DNA of 64,000 bases from Flavobacterium cutihirudinis (GCF_003385895.1 NZ_QRDQ01000009.1:682001-746000); one strand, 5' to 3'. Shown: positions 41,038 to 50,470, counted from the first letter of the stretch. The notes: generated by a model not told the origin, from the sequence alone. Program-made: numbers and translations.

Positions 41038-42030
41038 ATGAAAACTTCTACATCTCTCCGCCAAAACTCACGTCATTTTTACGCAATTGGATTACTGAGT
41101 TTTCTACTAACGTCGTGTGGTTCTTACCAAAATTCATCTTATCACGACAACGATGGGGTTTATGGAGGCTCTGCCAGTACGTATACGCAACAAACTACAG
41201 CAGCAGGCACAAACAATCAATACAAAGACTATTTCAAATCACTTCAGGACGATAACCAGCCAACTGAAATTTTTACAGACGTTGACAATTATGGTAATTA
41301 TTCAGAAAGCGACAGCACTCAGACTGCATCAACTGCCTATCCTGCATGGGGAAGCAGCAGCTCTGAAGTTTCTATAAACTATTATTCTGACCCAACATGG
41401 TCATTTGGATTCGGATTCGGATGGGGTTATCCTTATTACGGATGGGGATATCCATACTATGGATGGGGTTATCCAGGTTGGGGATACCCTGGATGGGGCT
41501 ACCCAGGTTGGGGTTATCCAGGATGGGGATACCCTGGATATTACGGAAACTACTCCTATAACTACGGAAGAAGAGGTTCAGCTGCTTACTACGGCTCTAG
41601 AGGATATGCTACAAGAAGCTCTTCTTATGACGGAAGAAACTACAGCTCAAGAAACTATTCAGGAAGAACTTACTCCGGAAGAGACAACAGCTACACTACC
41701 AACAGAAGTTACACCAACAGACGTAGCACTGATTATTCAGATTACAGAAGAAGCGCTTCCGTAAACGGAAGAACTTACTCTAGCCCAACTTTCACTAACA
41801 GAAGAAGTACTACTCAGGGACAAGCAAGCAGTTATGATTACTCTAACAGAAGATCAAGCAGCAGTGCAACTACAAACAGAAGTTACAATAACACCAATAG
41901 TAACTCAACAAGATCATACTCTCCTAGCCCATCTCGTTCAATGAACAGTGGCGGAGGCAGCATGAGATCATCTGGCGGCGGAGGTGGCGGCGGAAGATCC
42001 TACGGAGGTGGCGGCGGTGGAAGAAGATAA
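41038..42030 (+). CDS. Low-complexity Gly/Tyr/Ser/Arg-rich lipoprotein
   Basis: 330 residues; lipobox LLTSC (C27). After an ordinary N-terminal 120 residues comes a GWGYP tandem repeat (about 128-170), then Ser/Arg/Tyr/Asn-rich sequence (YSGRTYSGRDN, TNRRS) and a glycine-rich tail. No globular domain is seen; it is likely a disordered surface or cell-wall-associated protein, possibly in the outer membrane. An OmpP1-type gene follows after 41 bp. No family recognised. Confidence 0.8.
   Translation: MKTSTSLRQNSRHFYAIGLLSFLLTSCGSYQNSSYHDNDGVYGGSASTYTQQTTAAGTNNQYKDYFKSLQDDNQPTEIFTDVDNYGNYSESDSTQTASTAYPAWGSSSSEVSINYYSDPTWSFGFGFGWGYPYYGWGYPYYGWGYPGWGYPGWGYPGWGYPGWGYPGYYGNYSYNYGRRGSAAYYGSRGYATRSSSYDGRNYSSRNYSGRTYSGRDNSYTTNRSYTNRRSTDYSDYRRSASVNGRTYSSPTFTNRRSTTQGQASSYDYSNRRSSSSATTNRSYNNTNSNSTRSYSPSPSRSMNSGGGSMRSSGGGGGGGRSYGGGGGGRR
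41411..41546 (+). repeat. Tandem 15-18-bp coding repeats
   Basis: Imperfect repeats of GGATGGGGTTATCC (encoding GWGYP/GWGYPYY), about seven to eight units. This is the kind of array that changes length by slippage; all units are in frame (multiples of three). Confidence 0.8.
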
Positions 42031-42071
42031 ACCTTTTTCTACAAATCGTTAATTATTAAAAACTTACCAAA

Positions 42072-43652
42072 ATGAAAAAAATATTCTTCCTTTTTATAAC
42101 AGGACTAACTGTTAGCGTCTCATTTTCTCAGGAAGTATCTGATGCTATGCGTTATGCACAAGACAACATTACGGGAACTGCCAGATTTAGAGCTATGAGT
42201 GGCGCATTTGGAGCACTTGGAGGCGACCTATCTTCTTTAACAGTAAACCCTGCGGGATCAGCTATATTCACAAATAATCAGGCGGGTATAACATTTAGCA
42301 ATCAAAATATTAAAAACAATTCCAATTATTTTGGCACACAAACTTCAGATAAAGAAAATTCTTTTCTTTTAAATCAAGCAGGTGCTGTTTTTGTTTTTAA
42401 CGACCATAACCCAAATAATAATTGGAAAAAAATTGCCATTGGAGCAACTTACGAAAACACAAACAACTTTAATAACGAGGTTTTTTCAGCAGGTATAAAT
42501 CCACGAAATTCAATTGATGGATATTTTTTAGACTATGCAAATTACAGCAATGGAGGATCACCAGTTCCTCATGAATTGGTAAACTTAGCCAACAATGAAA
42601 CACTAACTGACTTGTATCAATATTTAGGATCTACTTTACCCAACAGTCAATACCCTAATTTGTCCGGATTTTCAGCACAGCAAGCTTTACTAGGATACCA
42701 GGCTTACTTAATAAACATTGATGACCCAAACAACGCAAACAGTACATATTCCACAAATAATGCACCTGACGGCAAAAATTATTACCAAGAAAACGAAATT
42801 TACACAAGAGGCTACAACAGCAAGATAAGTTTCAATATTGCTACTTCCTACAAAGACCGATTTTACTTTGGAGCCAACTTAAATGCACATATAACTGATT
42901 ACAGAAGGACATCAAGCTTTTACGAAGAGAATAAAAACCCATTACAAACTTATGAAACAGTATCTAACGTACGTTTTAACAACGAACTTTACACTTATGG
43001 AAATGGTTTTTCTTTTCAACTTGGAGCAATTGGCAAAGTTACTGAGAGTTTTAGACTTGGTATCGCATACGAATCTAATACATGGTATAACTTATATGAC
43101 GAGCTTTCGCAAAGTTTATTCACGACAACTGAAACAAATAAAGAATCATTTAACAACAATGCAAATCCAAATGTCATAAATGTTTACGAATCTTATACTT
43201 TGCAAACACCAGATAAATTTACTTTCAGCGGCGCATATGTATTCGGAAAATCCGGTTTGATCAGTGTTGATTATTCTATTAAAAATTATGGAAACACAAA
43301 ATACAAACCAACAAACAACCCAGGGTTCAAAGGATTAAATACTGACATGAGCAATCAATTAACATCTAACGGAGAATTACGAGTTGGTGCAGAATACAAA
43401 ATTGAACGCTTAAGTCTTCGCGGAGGATATCGCTATGAAGGCAGTCCTTATAAAAACAAAACTACAATTGGAGATTTAAACAGCTATTCTGCCGGTTTAG
43501 GATATAGTTTTGGAGGAACTAAGATTGATTTAGCTTATTCTTATTTAGAAAGAAAATCAAATCAGGGATTTTTTGCAACCGGATTTACCGATGGAGCTAA
43601 CATCCAATCAAAACTGAACAATGTGACCATGACATTATTATTTGAATTGTAA
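42072..43652 (+). CDS. OmpP1/FadL/TodX-family outer-membrane channel
   Basis: 526 residues: signal peptide 1-19 (SVSFSQ), then the family start (DAMRYAQDNITGTARFRAMSGAFGALGGDLSSLTVNPAGSAIF) with the conserved NPAG motif, a hatch-like N-terminal segment and alternating beta-strands to a C-terminal aromatic/Leu end (MTLLFEL). FadL-like barrels take up long-chain fatty acids and other hydrophobic molecules; Bacteroidota members are often annotated as hemin receptors without proof. Downstream of the low-complexity lipoprotein and possibly in its transcript. Confidence 0.88.
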   Translation: MKKIFFLFITGLTVSVSFSQEVSDAMRYAQDNITGTARFRAMSGAFGALGGDLSSLTVNPAGSAIFTNNQAGITFSNQNIKNNSNYFGTQTSDKENSFLLNQAGAVFVFNDHNPNNNWKKIAIGATYENTNNFNNEVFSAGINPRNSIDGYFLDYANYSNGGSPVPHELVNLANNETLTDLYQYLGSTLPNSQYPNLSGFSAQQALLGYQAYLINIDDPNNANSTYSTNNAPDGKNYYQENEIYTRGYNSKISFNIATSYKDRFYFGANLNAHITDYRRTSSFYEENKNPLQTYETVSNVRFNNELYTYGNGFSFQLGAIGKVTESFRLGIAYESNTWYNLYDELSQSLFTTTETNKESFNNNANPNVINVYESYTLQTPDKFTFSGAYVFGKSGLISVDYSIKNYGNTKYKPTNNPGFKGLNTDMSNQLTSNGELRVGAEYKIERLSLRGGYRYEGSPYKNKTTIGDLNSYSAGLGYSFGGTKIDLAYSYLERKSNQGFFATGFTDGANIQSKLNNVTMTLLFEL

Positions 43653-43745
43653 TTAGAAATTAAATAGATGAATGAAGATTTCCGTTTGGTTTTACCTTAC
43701 GGATTTTTTTTATAAGTAATTAACTATATAAAACACACGATAACC

Positions 43746-43753
43746 TATTTTTG
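43746..43753 (+). promoter_or_regulatory. -7 promoter element upstream of 43802
   Basis: TATTTTTG, full match, 48 bp before the ATG. Confidence 0.45.
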
Positions 43754-43801
43754 TAAGTTTTTTTTGTATAAATTAGCTAAATAACTTTAAACTACAAAAT
43801 T

Positions 43802-45361
43802 ATGATGCTTATTAAAAATTACTTTATTTACTTTTTTTTTATTTTTTTATTTAACTACACGTTATATTCACAAGTTACAATTACAAGTAATAACTTAAAA
43901 GTTGACAACAATTTAGTTAGCAACAATACAATTGCATTTAATAGCAACCTTAGTGTAAATATATCTATTGACATAAAAATGGAAACAACAGATGGATCCA
44001 CAAATACCACTTTCGGAAATTTGTTTTTATACTATAAGACAAATACTGATGATACTCCAACTCAAATAGCAATTCAATCTATAACATTTGTTAATAACTA
44101 TCCAAAAACAAATTATATAAATAATACATTTTTCACCTCTATAAAGTTATTCAAAAATGACTTTTTAAGCAATGGAGGGACCCTTTACGCAGAATACAAA
44201 ACAAATGACAAAAAAGTATACAAATCTCAAGTCATAAACATAACAGGAGGAGGACATACAACTATGCCACCTCCACCCAACAATCAAAGCAAACAAATTT
44301 TTAGCAACTTAATAGGAAATGATCAAATAATAGCTTCAGGAGAGATCCCAAAACCTTTTTCCTATTACACACCGTTTTATAGAAACTCAGACAATCTTCC
44401 TGGCCGACGTGGATCTGCCAGTTCTGGCAGTTCTAGCGCGAATATATATCTAACTATTTTTAAATGGCAAATAAAAACCAGAAGTACTAACTGGACCGAT
44501 ATTCCAGGAGCAACTTCTGCAGGATATTCTCCAAATAAAGCTATTTATGAAAACACTTCTTATCGTAGAATAGCTTTTTACGAAGGCGGACAATATGATT
44601 TTAGCAATAATATTTTCATAATTATTAATGATCAATCATTTCAAAACACAATTTGCTGCAACCAAATTATAACATCATCTAGTAGCGGAAAGGAGGAAAT
44701 AGCAGGCAATACTCCGAACTTAAATAACTTCACTTATAGATGGCAATCATGTAGTGACCCTAGTAATATTATTCAAAATTGGGCAGAAATGCCTTTTGCA
44801 AACGATAAAAATTTCCCTCCTTCTTATATACAACCTTCTACTGGAAGAGGGAATGAAACTGAAGCATATCGGCGATTAATAAAACAAAATGGCAACGTGA
44901 TAAGCATAAGCAACACGGTGAGCATTACATACTCAATACCCAATACCAGCACTGGCCCAACAAGAAATGATGGCACTACCCCCACTAGAACATCAAAATC
45001 CACTACAAACAACGATTTCAAAACTAATCCCTTTATATCAACTAACAACTTATCTGACACGACTATTATAAAAGAAAATTTAGATGCGCAAAATATCGAA
45101 AACAAAACAAACCAAGAATCTTTAAAAATAAACAACAACATTAGCTTGTATCCAAATCCAATTACAAATTACTTTAACATTGAAGGAGCCGTAAATATAA
45201 ATGACATTGCAATTTATGATTTTTTTGGAAAAAAAATAAATATCGTTAAACAACAAAAATCCACCAATCTGATAGAAATCAACACAACTGATCTACAATC
45301 CGGAATCTTTATTTTAAAAATAGACAATACTACTTTTTCAAAAACATTGATAAAAAACTAA
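43802..45361 (+). CDS. Secreted protein with T9SS type A sorting domain
   Basis: 519 residues: hydrophobic signal (MMLIKNYFIYFFFIFLFNYT; M1 or M2 start), beta-strand-rich Asn/Thr/Ser-rich body, a Pro-rich break near 155, and a C-terminal T9SS type A signal of about 75 residues (ISLYPNPITNYFNIE, IAIYDFFGKKINI, LQSGIFILKIDN, FSKTLIKN). No catalytic domain is recognised; the body holds Ig-like WXXIPGAT segments. The AT-rich coding sequence has lower GC than its neighbours, hinting at transfer or relaxed selection (visual impression, not computed). Confidence 0.88.
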   Translation: MMLIKNYFIYFFFIFLFNYTLYSQVTITSNNLKVDNNLVSNNTIAFNSNLSVNISIDIKMETTDGSTNTTFGNLFLYYKTNTDDTPTQIAIQSITFVNNYPKTNYINNTFFTSIKLFKNDFLSNGGTLYAEYKTNDKKVYKSQVINITGGGHTTMPPPPNNQSKQIFSNLIGNDQIIASGEIPKPFSYYTPFYRNSDNLPGRRGSASSGSSSANIYLTIFKWQIKTRSTNWTDIPGATSAGYSPNKAIYENTSYRRIAFYEGGQYDFSNNIFIIINDQSFQNTICCNQIITSSSSGKEEIAGNTPNLNNFTYRWQSCSDPSNIIQNWAEMPFANDKNFPPSYIQPSTGRGNETEAYRRLIKQNGNVISISNTVSITYSIPNTSTGPTRNDGTTPTRTSKSTTNNDFKTNPFISTNNLSDTTIIKENLDAQNIENKTNQESLKINNNISLYPNPITNYFNIEGAVNINDIAIYDFFGKKINIVKQQKSTNLIEINTTDLQSGIFILKIDNTTFSKTLIKN

Positions 45362-45383
45362 ACGCAATTAATAAATTGAAATT

Positions 45384-45415
45384 TCCGTCAGGTTCTAACT
45401 GGCGGATTTTTTTTT
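45384..45415 (+). terminator. Terminator of the T9SS type A gene
   Basis: TCCGTCAG/CTGGCGGA stem (one G-T pair), 7-nt loop, nine T. Confidence 0.85.
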
Positions 45416-45484
45416 AGCCCTGATGGAAACGGCATCCTTTTATGGTGGGGTTCACCATAAAAGATACAGTTGATAGCAGGATTC
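45416..45484. repeat. Conserved structured intergenic element (flavobacterial) upstream of rimO
   Basis: Begins AGCCCTGATGGAAACGGCAT, contains a perfect 10-bp stem TTTTATGGTG (45438-45447) / CACCATAAAA (45453-45462) with loop GGGTT, and closes with GATAC then GATAGCAGGATT. From memory, closely similar blocks occur at many places in Flavobacteriia genomes; identity with a described RNA family (for example the Rfam flavo-1 motif) is a guess to be tested. It starts right after the previous terminator. Confidence 0.7.
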
Positions 45485-45541
45485 ACTTCATAAAAAACAC
45501 CTAAATGAATACGAAACGAGTGGTGTTTGAATAAAAAAGTG

Positions 45542-45549
45542 TAATTTTG
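45542..45549 (+). promoter_or_regulatory. -7 promoter element of rimO
   Basis: TAATTTTG, full match, 20 bp before the ATG at 45569. Confidence 0.6.
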
Positions 45550-45568
45550 CACTCCAATTTATAAAAGT

Positions 45569-46879
45569 ATGAGAACCAAGTCTTTAAAAAAGAACAAAAT
45601 TAACGTAATCACTCTTGGGTGTTCGAAAAATGTATATGATAGTGAAGTGCTTATGGGACAACTTCGTGCCAATGGTAAAGAAGTGACTCATGAGGCTACA
45701 AAAGATGAAGGAAACATTATCGTAATAAACACTTGTGGCTTTATTGATAACGCAAAAGCGGAATCAGTAAACATGATTTTGGAATATGCTGATAAAAAAG
45801 ACAAAGGATTAGTTGATAAAGTTTTTGTAACAGGATGTTTGTCTGAACGTTACAGACCAGATTTAGAAAAAGAGATTCCGAATGTTGATCAATATTTTGG
45901 CACAACAGAATTACCTCAACTTTTAAAAGCTTTAGGAGCTGACTATAAACATGAATTATTAGGAGAAAGATTAACTACAACTCCTAAAAATTATGCCTAT
46001 CTTAAAATTGCTGAAGGATGCGACAGACCTTGTAGTTTTTGTGCAATTCCGTTAATGCGAGGCTCTCACGTTTCGCAACCAATTGAAAAATTAGTTAAAG
46101 AAGCGCAAGGTTTAGCAAAAAACGGCGTTAAAGAATTAATACTAATTGCTCAGGATTTGACTTATTATGGTTTAGACCTATATAAAAAGAGAAATCTTGC
46201 TGAATTATTAGAAGCTTTAGCAGCAGTTGAAGGAATTGAATGGATTCGTTTGCACTATGCATATCCAACTGGTTTCCCGATGGATGTTTTAGAATTAATG
46301 AAACGTGAGCCTAAAATCTGTAATTATATTGATATTCCATTGCAGCATATTTCAGATTCTATCTTAAAATCAATGCGCAGAGGAACAACTCAGGCGAAAA
46401 CGACTCAATTATTAAAAGATTTCCGTGCTGCTGTTCCAGGAATGGCAATCAGAACTACTTTAATTGTTGGATATCCTGGTGAAACACAAGAAGATTTTGA
46501 AATTTTGAAAGATTTTGTTCAGGAAATGAAATTTGACAGAATGGGATGTTTTGCTTATTCTCATGAAGAAAACACACATGCTTATTTGCTTGAAGATAAT
46601 GTTCCAGATGATGTAAAACAAGCCAGAGCAAATGAAATAATGGAATTGCAATCGCAAATTTCATGGGATTTGAACCAAGAAAAAGTTGGACAAGTTTTTA
46701 GATGTATTATTGATAGAAAAGAAGGTGCGCATTTTGTAGGCAGAACTGAGTTTGACAGTCCTGATGTTGACAATGAAGTTTTGATTGATGCTTCTAAACA
46801 TTATGTAAAAACCGGTGAATTTGTTAATATAAAAATAATAGAAGCAACAGAATTTGATTTATACGGAGAACCTGCTTAA
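45569..46879 (+). CDS. rimO: Ribosomal protein S12 methylthiotransferase RimO
   Basis: 436-residue radical-SAM enzyme adding a methylthio group to the conserved Asp of S12. UPF0004 domain with cluster cysteines C18, C56 and C90; radical SAM CxxxCxxC at C151, C155 and C158 (AEGCDRPCSFCAIPLMRG); and a C-terminal TRAM domain ending NIKIIEATEFDLYGE. The RimO-specific GCSKNVYDSE and SFCAIPLMRGSH wording separates it from MiaB. Preceded by the structured element at 45416-45484, which lies upstream of its promoter. Confidence 0.96.
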   Translation: MRTKSLKKNKINVITLGCSKNVYDSEVLMGQLRANGKEVTHEATKDEGNIIVINTCGFIDNAKAESVNMILEYADKKDKGLVDKVFVTGCLSERYRPDLEKEIPNVDQYFGTTELPQLLKALGADYKHELLGERLTTTPKNYAYLKIAEGCDRPCSFCAIPLMRGSHVSQPIEKLVKEAQGLAKNGVKELILIAQDLTYYGLDLYKKRNLAELLEALAAVEGIEWIRLHYAYPTGFPMDVLELMKREPKICNYIDIPLQHISDSILKSMRRGTTQAKTTQLLKDFRAAVPGMAIRTTLIVGYPGETQEDFEILKDFVQEMKFDRMGCFAYSHEENTHAYLLEDNVPDDVKQARANEIMELQSQISWDLNQEKVGQVFRCIIDRKEGAHFVGRTEFDSPDVDNEVLIDASKHYVKTGEFVNIKIIEATEFDLYGEPA

Positions 46880-46921
46880 ATTTACATAAACAATTGTCAA
46901 TTATTTAGATAACTCACTTTT

Positions 46922-47473
46922 ATGAAACCTACACATACCTTATTTTTTCTAGTATTCACTTTATTCTGTTTCAGTTCTGCTTCAGCACAATATGGAGGCT
47001 ATAATAATGGTTATGGTGGCGGTGGCTATGGAAGCGGTTACGGCAGAGGCGGCGGAATGGGTATGGACAGAAGTATGATGAGTGGCCCTCAAGGCAATAC
47101 CAGCAAACCAAAAGAAATTCCAGCAGAAGAAACAGCAGCTAAAATTGTTGAACAAATGAAGCCAGAAGTAAATCTGGACGAATTACAAGCCATCGCAATT
47201 ACAAATGTTTTGGCTGATAGCATGAAAGAACAAGGAGTGCTTTTAAAAAACGAAAGTAGTAGTCAGGATCAAAAATTGGAGCAATTGACCGCTTTAAGAG
47301 AAAGTACAACTAAAAAAATAACTGCTTTTCTAAATCCTGATCAGATAGAAAAGTATAATAATTTCATGGCCAACTTTAAAGAAATTAAAAAGCCAAAATC
47401 AAAAAAGAAAAAAGATTCTAAAGATAATAAAGAGACAAAAGGAGAAGAAAACACTATAAAACTTGAAGAATAA
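46922..47473 (+). CDS. Exported Gly/Tyr-rich plus Lys-rich helical protein
   Basis: 183 residues: signal peptide 1-23 (FCFSSASAQ), Gly/Tyr-rich stretch (24-50), a helical middle 70-150 (ELQAIAITNVLADSMKEQG, QKLEQLTALRESTTKKITAFLNPDQIEKYNNF), similar to the Spy/LTXXQ-like periplasmic helical fold, and a Lys-rich tail (PKSKKKKDSKD). Function unknown. 42 bp after rimO and 28 bp before the amidase, so possibly one transcript. Confidence 0.78.
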   Translation: MKPTHTLFFLVFTLFCFSSASAQYGGYNNGYGGGGYGSGYGRGGGMGMDRSMMSGPQGNTSKPKEIPAEETAAKIVEQMKPEVNLDELQAIAITNVLADSMKEQGVLLKNESSSQDQKLEQLTALRESTTKKITAFLNPDQIEKYNNFMANFKEIKKPKSKKKKDSKDNKETKGEENTIKLEE

Positions 47474-47501
47474 GCATTTCAACTTCATCTTTCAAATGTA
47501 A

Positions 47502-48413
47502 ATGACCATGGCAAAAAAAATTCTCAGCTATTTGATTTTAGCAATTATTATTACTTCTTGCTCTACAAATCCGTATAAAACAACTGAAAAAGTATACGAT
47601 CAGCAGCTTAAAAATTTAGAGAATCAAATTACAAGCAAAGAGCCACAAACTATACCCGGTATTAATCCTGTCGTTATCGACACTACATATGCACAACAAC
47701 TAGGCATCGTAAAAGATACTTTATCTAAAACAGGATCTACTTTATTGGTAAATGGAATCAATACGGAATGGATTGGAACAGTAAATTTCAATTTAAGAAA
47801 ACCAAGCTTTATCATCATTCACCATACTGCACAGGATTCACTTAAACAAACGATAAACACGTTTACCAAAACCAAAACACAGGTTAGCGCCCATTATGTT
47901 ATTTCTGAAAACGGAAAAGTAGTTCAGATGCTTAATGACTATTTGAGAGCGTGGCATGCAGGAGCTTCGACTTGGGGAAAAAATACAGATATCAATTCCA
48001 GTTCAATAGGTATCGAGTTGGATAACAATGGTTTCAAACCTTTTACAGAAACGCAGATAAGCAGTCTGGTTGCACTTTTAACAAAGTTGAAAAAAGATTA
48101 TAATATTCCAACTCAAAATATACTAGGTCATTCTGATATAGCTCCGGGAAGAAAACAAGATCCGAGCGCTTTATTTCCTTGGAAAACCTTAGCTGAAAAA
48201 GGTTTTGGAATCTGGCCAGATGAAGTTCTGGAAGAAGCTCCTTTCGATTTTAAAATTGAGCCTGCTTTAAGAATTATCGGATATAACACAAAAAATCTTT
48301 CAGCTGCGATAATGGCATTTAAACTGCATTATATTCAAACTGATACAACTCCGACGTTAGACAGAAAAACAATAGATACTATTTACTCAATTTACAAAAA
48401 GCAAATTCAGTAA
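47502..48413 (+). CDS. N-acetylmuramoyl-L-alanine amidase lipoprotein (Amidase_2/PGRP fold)
   Basis: 303 residues. Lipobox IITSC (C20). Zinc amidase domain about 95-235: H107/H108 (FIIIHHTAQ), E172 (IGIELDNNG), H210 (ILGHSDIAPGRKQDP) and D220 near the end of the loop, matching the AmpD-like ligand set. It should cut the amide bond between MurNAc and the stem peptide in the periplasm. The C-terminal about 60 residues (FDFKIEPALRIIGYN) form a short helical domain that could bind peptidoglycan. An in-frame ATG two codons later is an alternative start. Confidence 0.93.
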   Translation: MTMAKKILSYLILAIIITSCSTNPYKTTEKVYDQQLKNLENQITSKEPQTIPGINPVVIDTTYAQQLGIVKDTLSKTGSTLLVNGINTEWIGTVNFNLRKPSFIIIHHTAQDSLKQTINTFTKTKTQVSAHYVISENGKVVQMLNDYLRAWHAGASTWGKNTDINSSSIGIELDNNGFKPFTETQISSLVALLTKLKKDYNIPTQNILGHSDIAPGRKQDPSALFPWKTLAEKGFGIWPDEVLEEAPFDFKIEPALRIIGYNTKNLSAAIMAFKLHYIQTDTTPTLDRKTIDTIYSIYKKQIQ

Positions 48414-48432
48414 AACATCCTTTAAGCAACAA

Positions 48433-48472
48433 AAAAAAGCGCATTTCTACAAAGTAAGAAATGCGCTTTTTT
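48433..48472 (+). terminator. Terminator of the amidase gene
   Basis: AAAAAAGCGCATTTCT/AGAAATGCGCTTTTTT, 16-bp perfect stem with 8-nt loop. Confidence 0.9.
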
Positions 48473-48820
48473 ATTGTCGGGAAAACTTATTTTATAATCA
48501 CACAAGGGCGAATCTAAAATTAAAATTTGCAATTAAATAGTAGACCAAATGCAGTGCACCTCTAGAGATAATTTTAGAACAAAACAAACTGCAATTCCAA
48601 ATTTCACATCTGGAACAACTTGAAGCGTCACGAAAATATCTTTTATAATAACCAAGAGCAAATAATTTCCGGTTTAGGATTAGACGCACTGCAGTGCGCC
48701 TCTCCGGACAATTTCCAAAACAAAACAAAACAAAACAAAACAAAACAAAATACAATGTTACTTTTTTTATCTAGAGTAACATGAAACATCAAACTTAAAA
48801 CTTCAAATTTCATAGAAATA
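48473..48820. repeat. Gene-free interval with a degenerate direct repeat and an AAAAC tract
   Basis: Between 48541-48588 and 48681-48728 runs a direct repeat offset by exactly 140 bp: both start TAGAC, contain GCAGTGC-CCTCT and AATTT at the same spacing, and are followed by AAACAAAAC words. The second runs into a (AAAAC)n tract, about seven units (48716-48750). The palindrome GCACTGCAGTGC is in the second copy. An 85-codon frame on the minus strand crosses this but is not convincing. Confidence 0.6.
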
Positions 48821-48856
48821 AAAAAGCTGCCAAAACATTAATATGTTTCGACAGCT
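48821..48856 (-). terminator. Terminator of the porin gene
   Basis: On the minus strand AGCTGTCGAAACAT pairs with ATGTTTTGGCAGCT (G-T pairs included) with a 4-nt loop, followed by T5; 33 bp after the stop. Confidence 0.75.
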
Positions 48857-48888
48857 CCAAAAAAAAAAAAAAATATCAATCTTTATCT

Positions 48889-49965
48889 CTAAAAAGAGTA
48901 TGTTGTAGCAATCAAGGCAAAGATAGATCCTCCAGTTGGTGCAGCATCTTTATCTAAAAAGATGTCTTCTGAAGCGGCATCGTATCTTAACTCCGGAATT
49001 ATGGTTAGTTTTCCAACTTTGTAATTTAGAGAAACTGTATTTGCAAAAACGTTTGATCCTGTTAAATTCCCTAAACTTGCTGGCGCTGCATCTTTGGCAT
49101 CAAAATATTCCATTCTGTAAGCCAGCAATAAAGATGGACTGAAAGAATAATTTGCATAACCTACTAATGAAAACCAATCTCCATCTAAAGCACTGTCTAA
49201 GTCATTTTTAGTTTTTGCGTAAGTAGCATTAAATCCTAAAGCAAATGAATCGCTTAATGTTTTTGACGCTACAAAATCAATCTGTGTTTTGTTATCTTCT
49301 GACGCCGGGTTACTACTTCCTGAAGTAAAATTCAGATAAGCACTTCCTGTATCTCCAATATATCCCACTTGACCGATATATGTTTTTTGACTTGAACCAG
49401 CATCCATTGCTGATTTAAAATCGGTTGGATTAGTTATACCAAACATAGCGGTAAACTTTCCTGATGTATATTGCGCTTTCACCCCTGTATTGAAAAATGG
49501 CCCATAAGAAAAAGCATAAGACATACTGTAGTTTTTATTGTCTACAGCATCCAATACTTCGTATCCGATATGGGTCCCAAAACTACCCGCTACTACTTTA
49601 AATTTATCAGTAATCTGGTAAGTAAAAAATAATTGTTTAATTAAAAATTTAGCATTTATATCTTTATCCGTTGTTTCATTATAGGAGAATTCGCCTGCTC
49701 TTTTCCCGAATCCTAAGTCTACGAAGACAGATGCTTTCCCGAAAGTATGACCTGCTTCAACCGAAGCCATTCCTAATTCAAATGAATCCTGAGAGTTGGT
49801 AAAGCTCGTTAATCCATTCATTTGTTTAGAAAAGTCATATTTATAATAAGCATCTGCTGACCCGCCCCAGGTTGTAGCTGGTGAAACTGGAGTTTCACTA
49901 TCTTCTTGGGCAAAGGCAAAAGAACTCGTTAACATCGCGGCTAAAATGTGTAATACTTTTTTCAT
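48889..49965 (-). CDS. Outer-membrane porin (BBP2/OmpL-like beta-barrel)
   Basis: 358 residues: signal peptide 1-19 (SSFAFAQ), then a 12-16-strand barrel with alternating hydrophobic strands, ending FALIATTYSF, where the final F is the usual outer-membrane insertion signal. Similar to the putative beta-barrel porin-2 (OmpL-like) family common in Flavobacteriia. No substrate is evident; acidic short loops fit a general porin. Monocistronic, with a 555-bp upstream interval. Confidence 0.85.
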   Translation of the reverse strand: MKKVLHILAAMLTSSFAFAQEDSETPVSPATTWGGSADAYYKYDFSKQMNGLTSFTNSQDSFELGMASVEAGHTFGKASVFVDLGFGKRAGEFSYNETTDKDINAKFLIKQLFFTYQITDKFKVVAGSFGTHIGYEVLDAVDNKNYSMSYAFSYGPFFNTGVKAQYTSGKFTAMFGITNPTDFKSAMDAGSSQKTYIGQVGYIGDTGSAYLNFTSGSSNPASEDNKTQIDFVASKTLSDSFALGFNATYAKTKNDLDSALDGDWFSLVGYANYSFSPSLLLAYRMEYFDAKDAAPASLGNLTGSNVFANTVSLNYKVGKLTIIPELRYDAASEDIFLDKDAAPTGGSIFALIATTYSF

Positions 49966-50470
49966 GTTTTACTTGGTTTTTGGTTATTAATTGATTCTGG
50001 TTAGTTAATCTTTATATATCTTAAAAAAATAGTAAATAGCACTTTTAAACCTATAATCCCCCTCTAAAACCTCCTCATTTTCTTTAGCGAATTTATTAAC
50101 TTTTGCATGAGAAGAACAATCGAAAACCACTTTTTTGATGTTTTAAACGAAGAATTACGGATTACAAAAATTAAACTTCCAATAATCATTATTTGACATT
50201 TATTAGGTTTCGTTTTTGAAAAATCAACAAAGCAATTTTACCTCAAACATCTTAAAAAAAGACATTACAAGACAAAATACCACATAAAAATTCTAAAAAT
50301 TCACCATAAAAACACATAAAATATTTTACACCCCTATAAAAATTAGGGGTGATTTAAAAAACAAATAAAAAACCCATAAAACAAAAACAAACCCATAAGC
50401 AACAAGAAAGAATTTTCTTCGCTCGCAAAATTCCTACAAAATAACACTACCATACAAAGTGTTTATAAAC
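49966..50470. other. Gene-free interval upstream of the porin
   Basis: AT-rich, with A-rich words (AAAAAATTC, AAAAACCCATAAAAC) and no credible coding frame, no clear TAnnTTTG element for the porin, and no hairpin other than the GH5 terminator that follows. It would hold the porin promoter and any regulator sites. Confidence 0.4.

Noticed and set aside
41420..41546. Repeat cluster resembling a short CRISPR array
   Set aside because: The units are imperfect, back to back, all multiples of three and encode GWGYP; no spacers or cas genes.
43676..43712. Weak hairpin TCCGT...ACGGA plus T run after the OmpP1 gene
   Set aside because: The stem is only about five base pairs with a long loop; it may be a terminator, but support is too weak to list.
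48498..48755. 85-codon frame on the minus strand starting in the AAAAC tract
   Set aside because: Its N-terminus is translated from the simple repeat (FVLFCFVLFCF) and the rest spans a degenerate non-coding repeat; no family resemblance.
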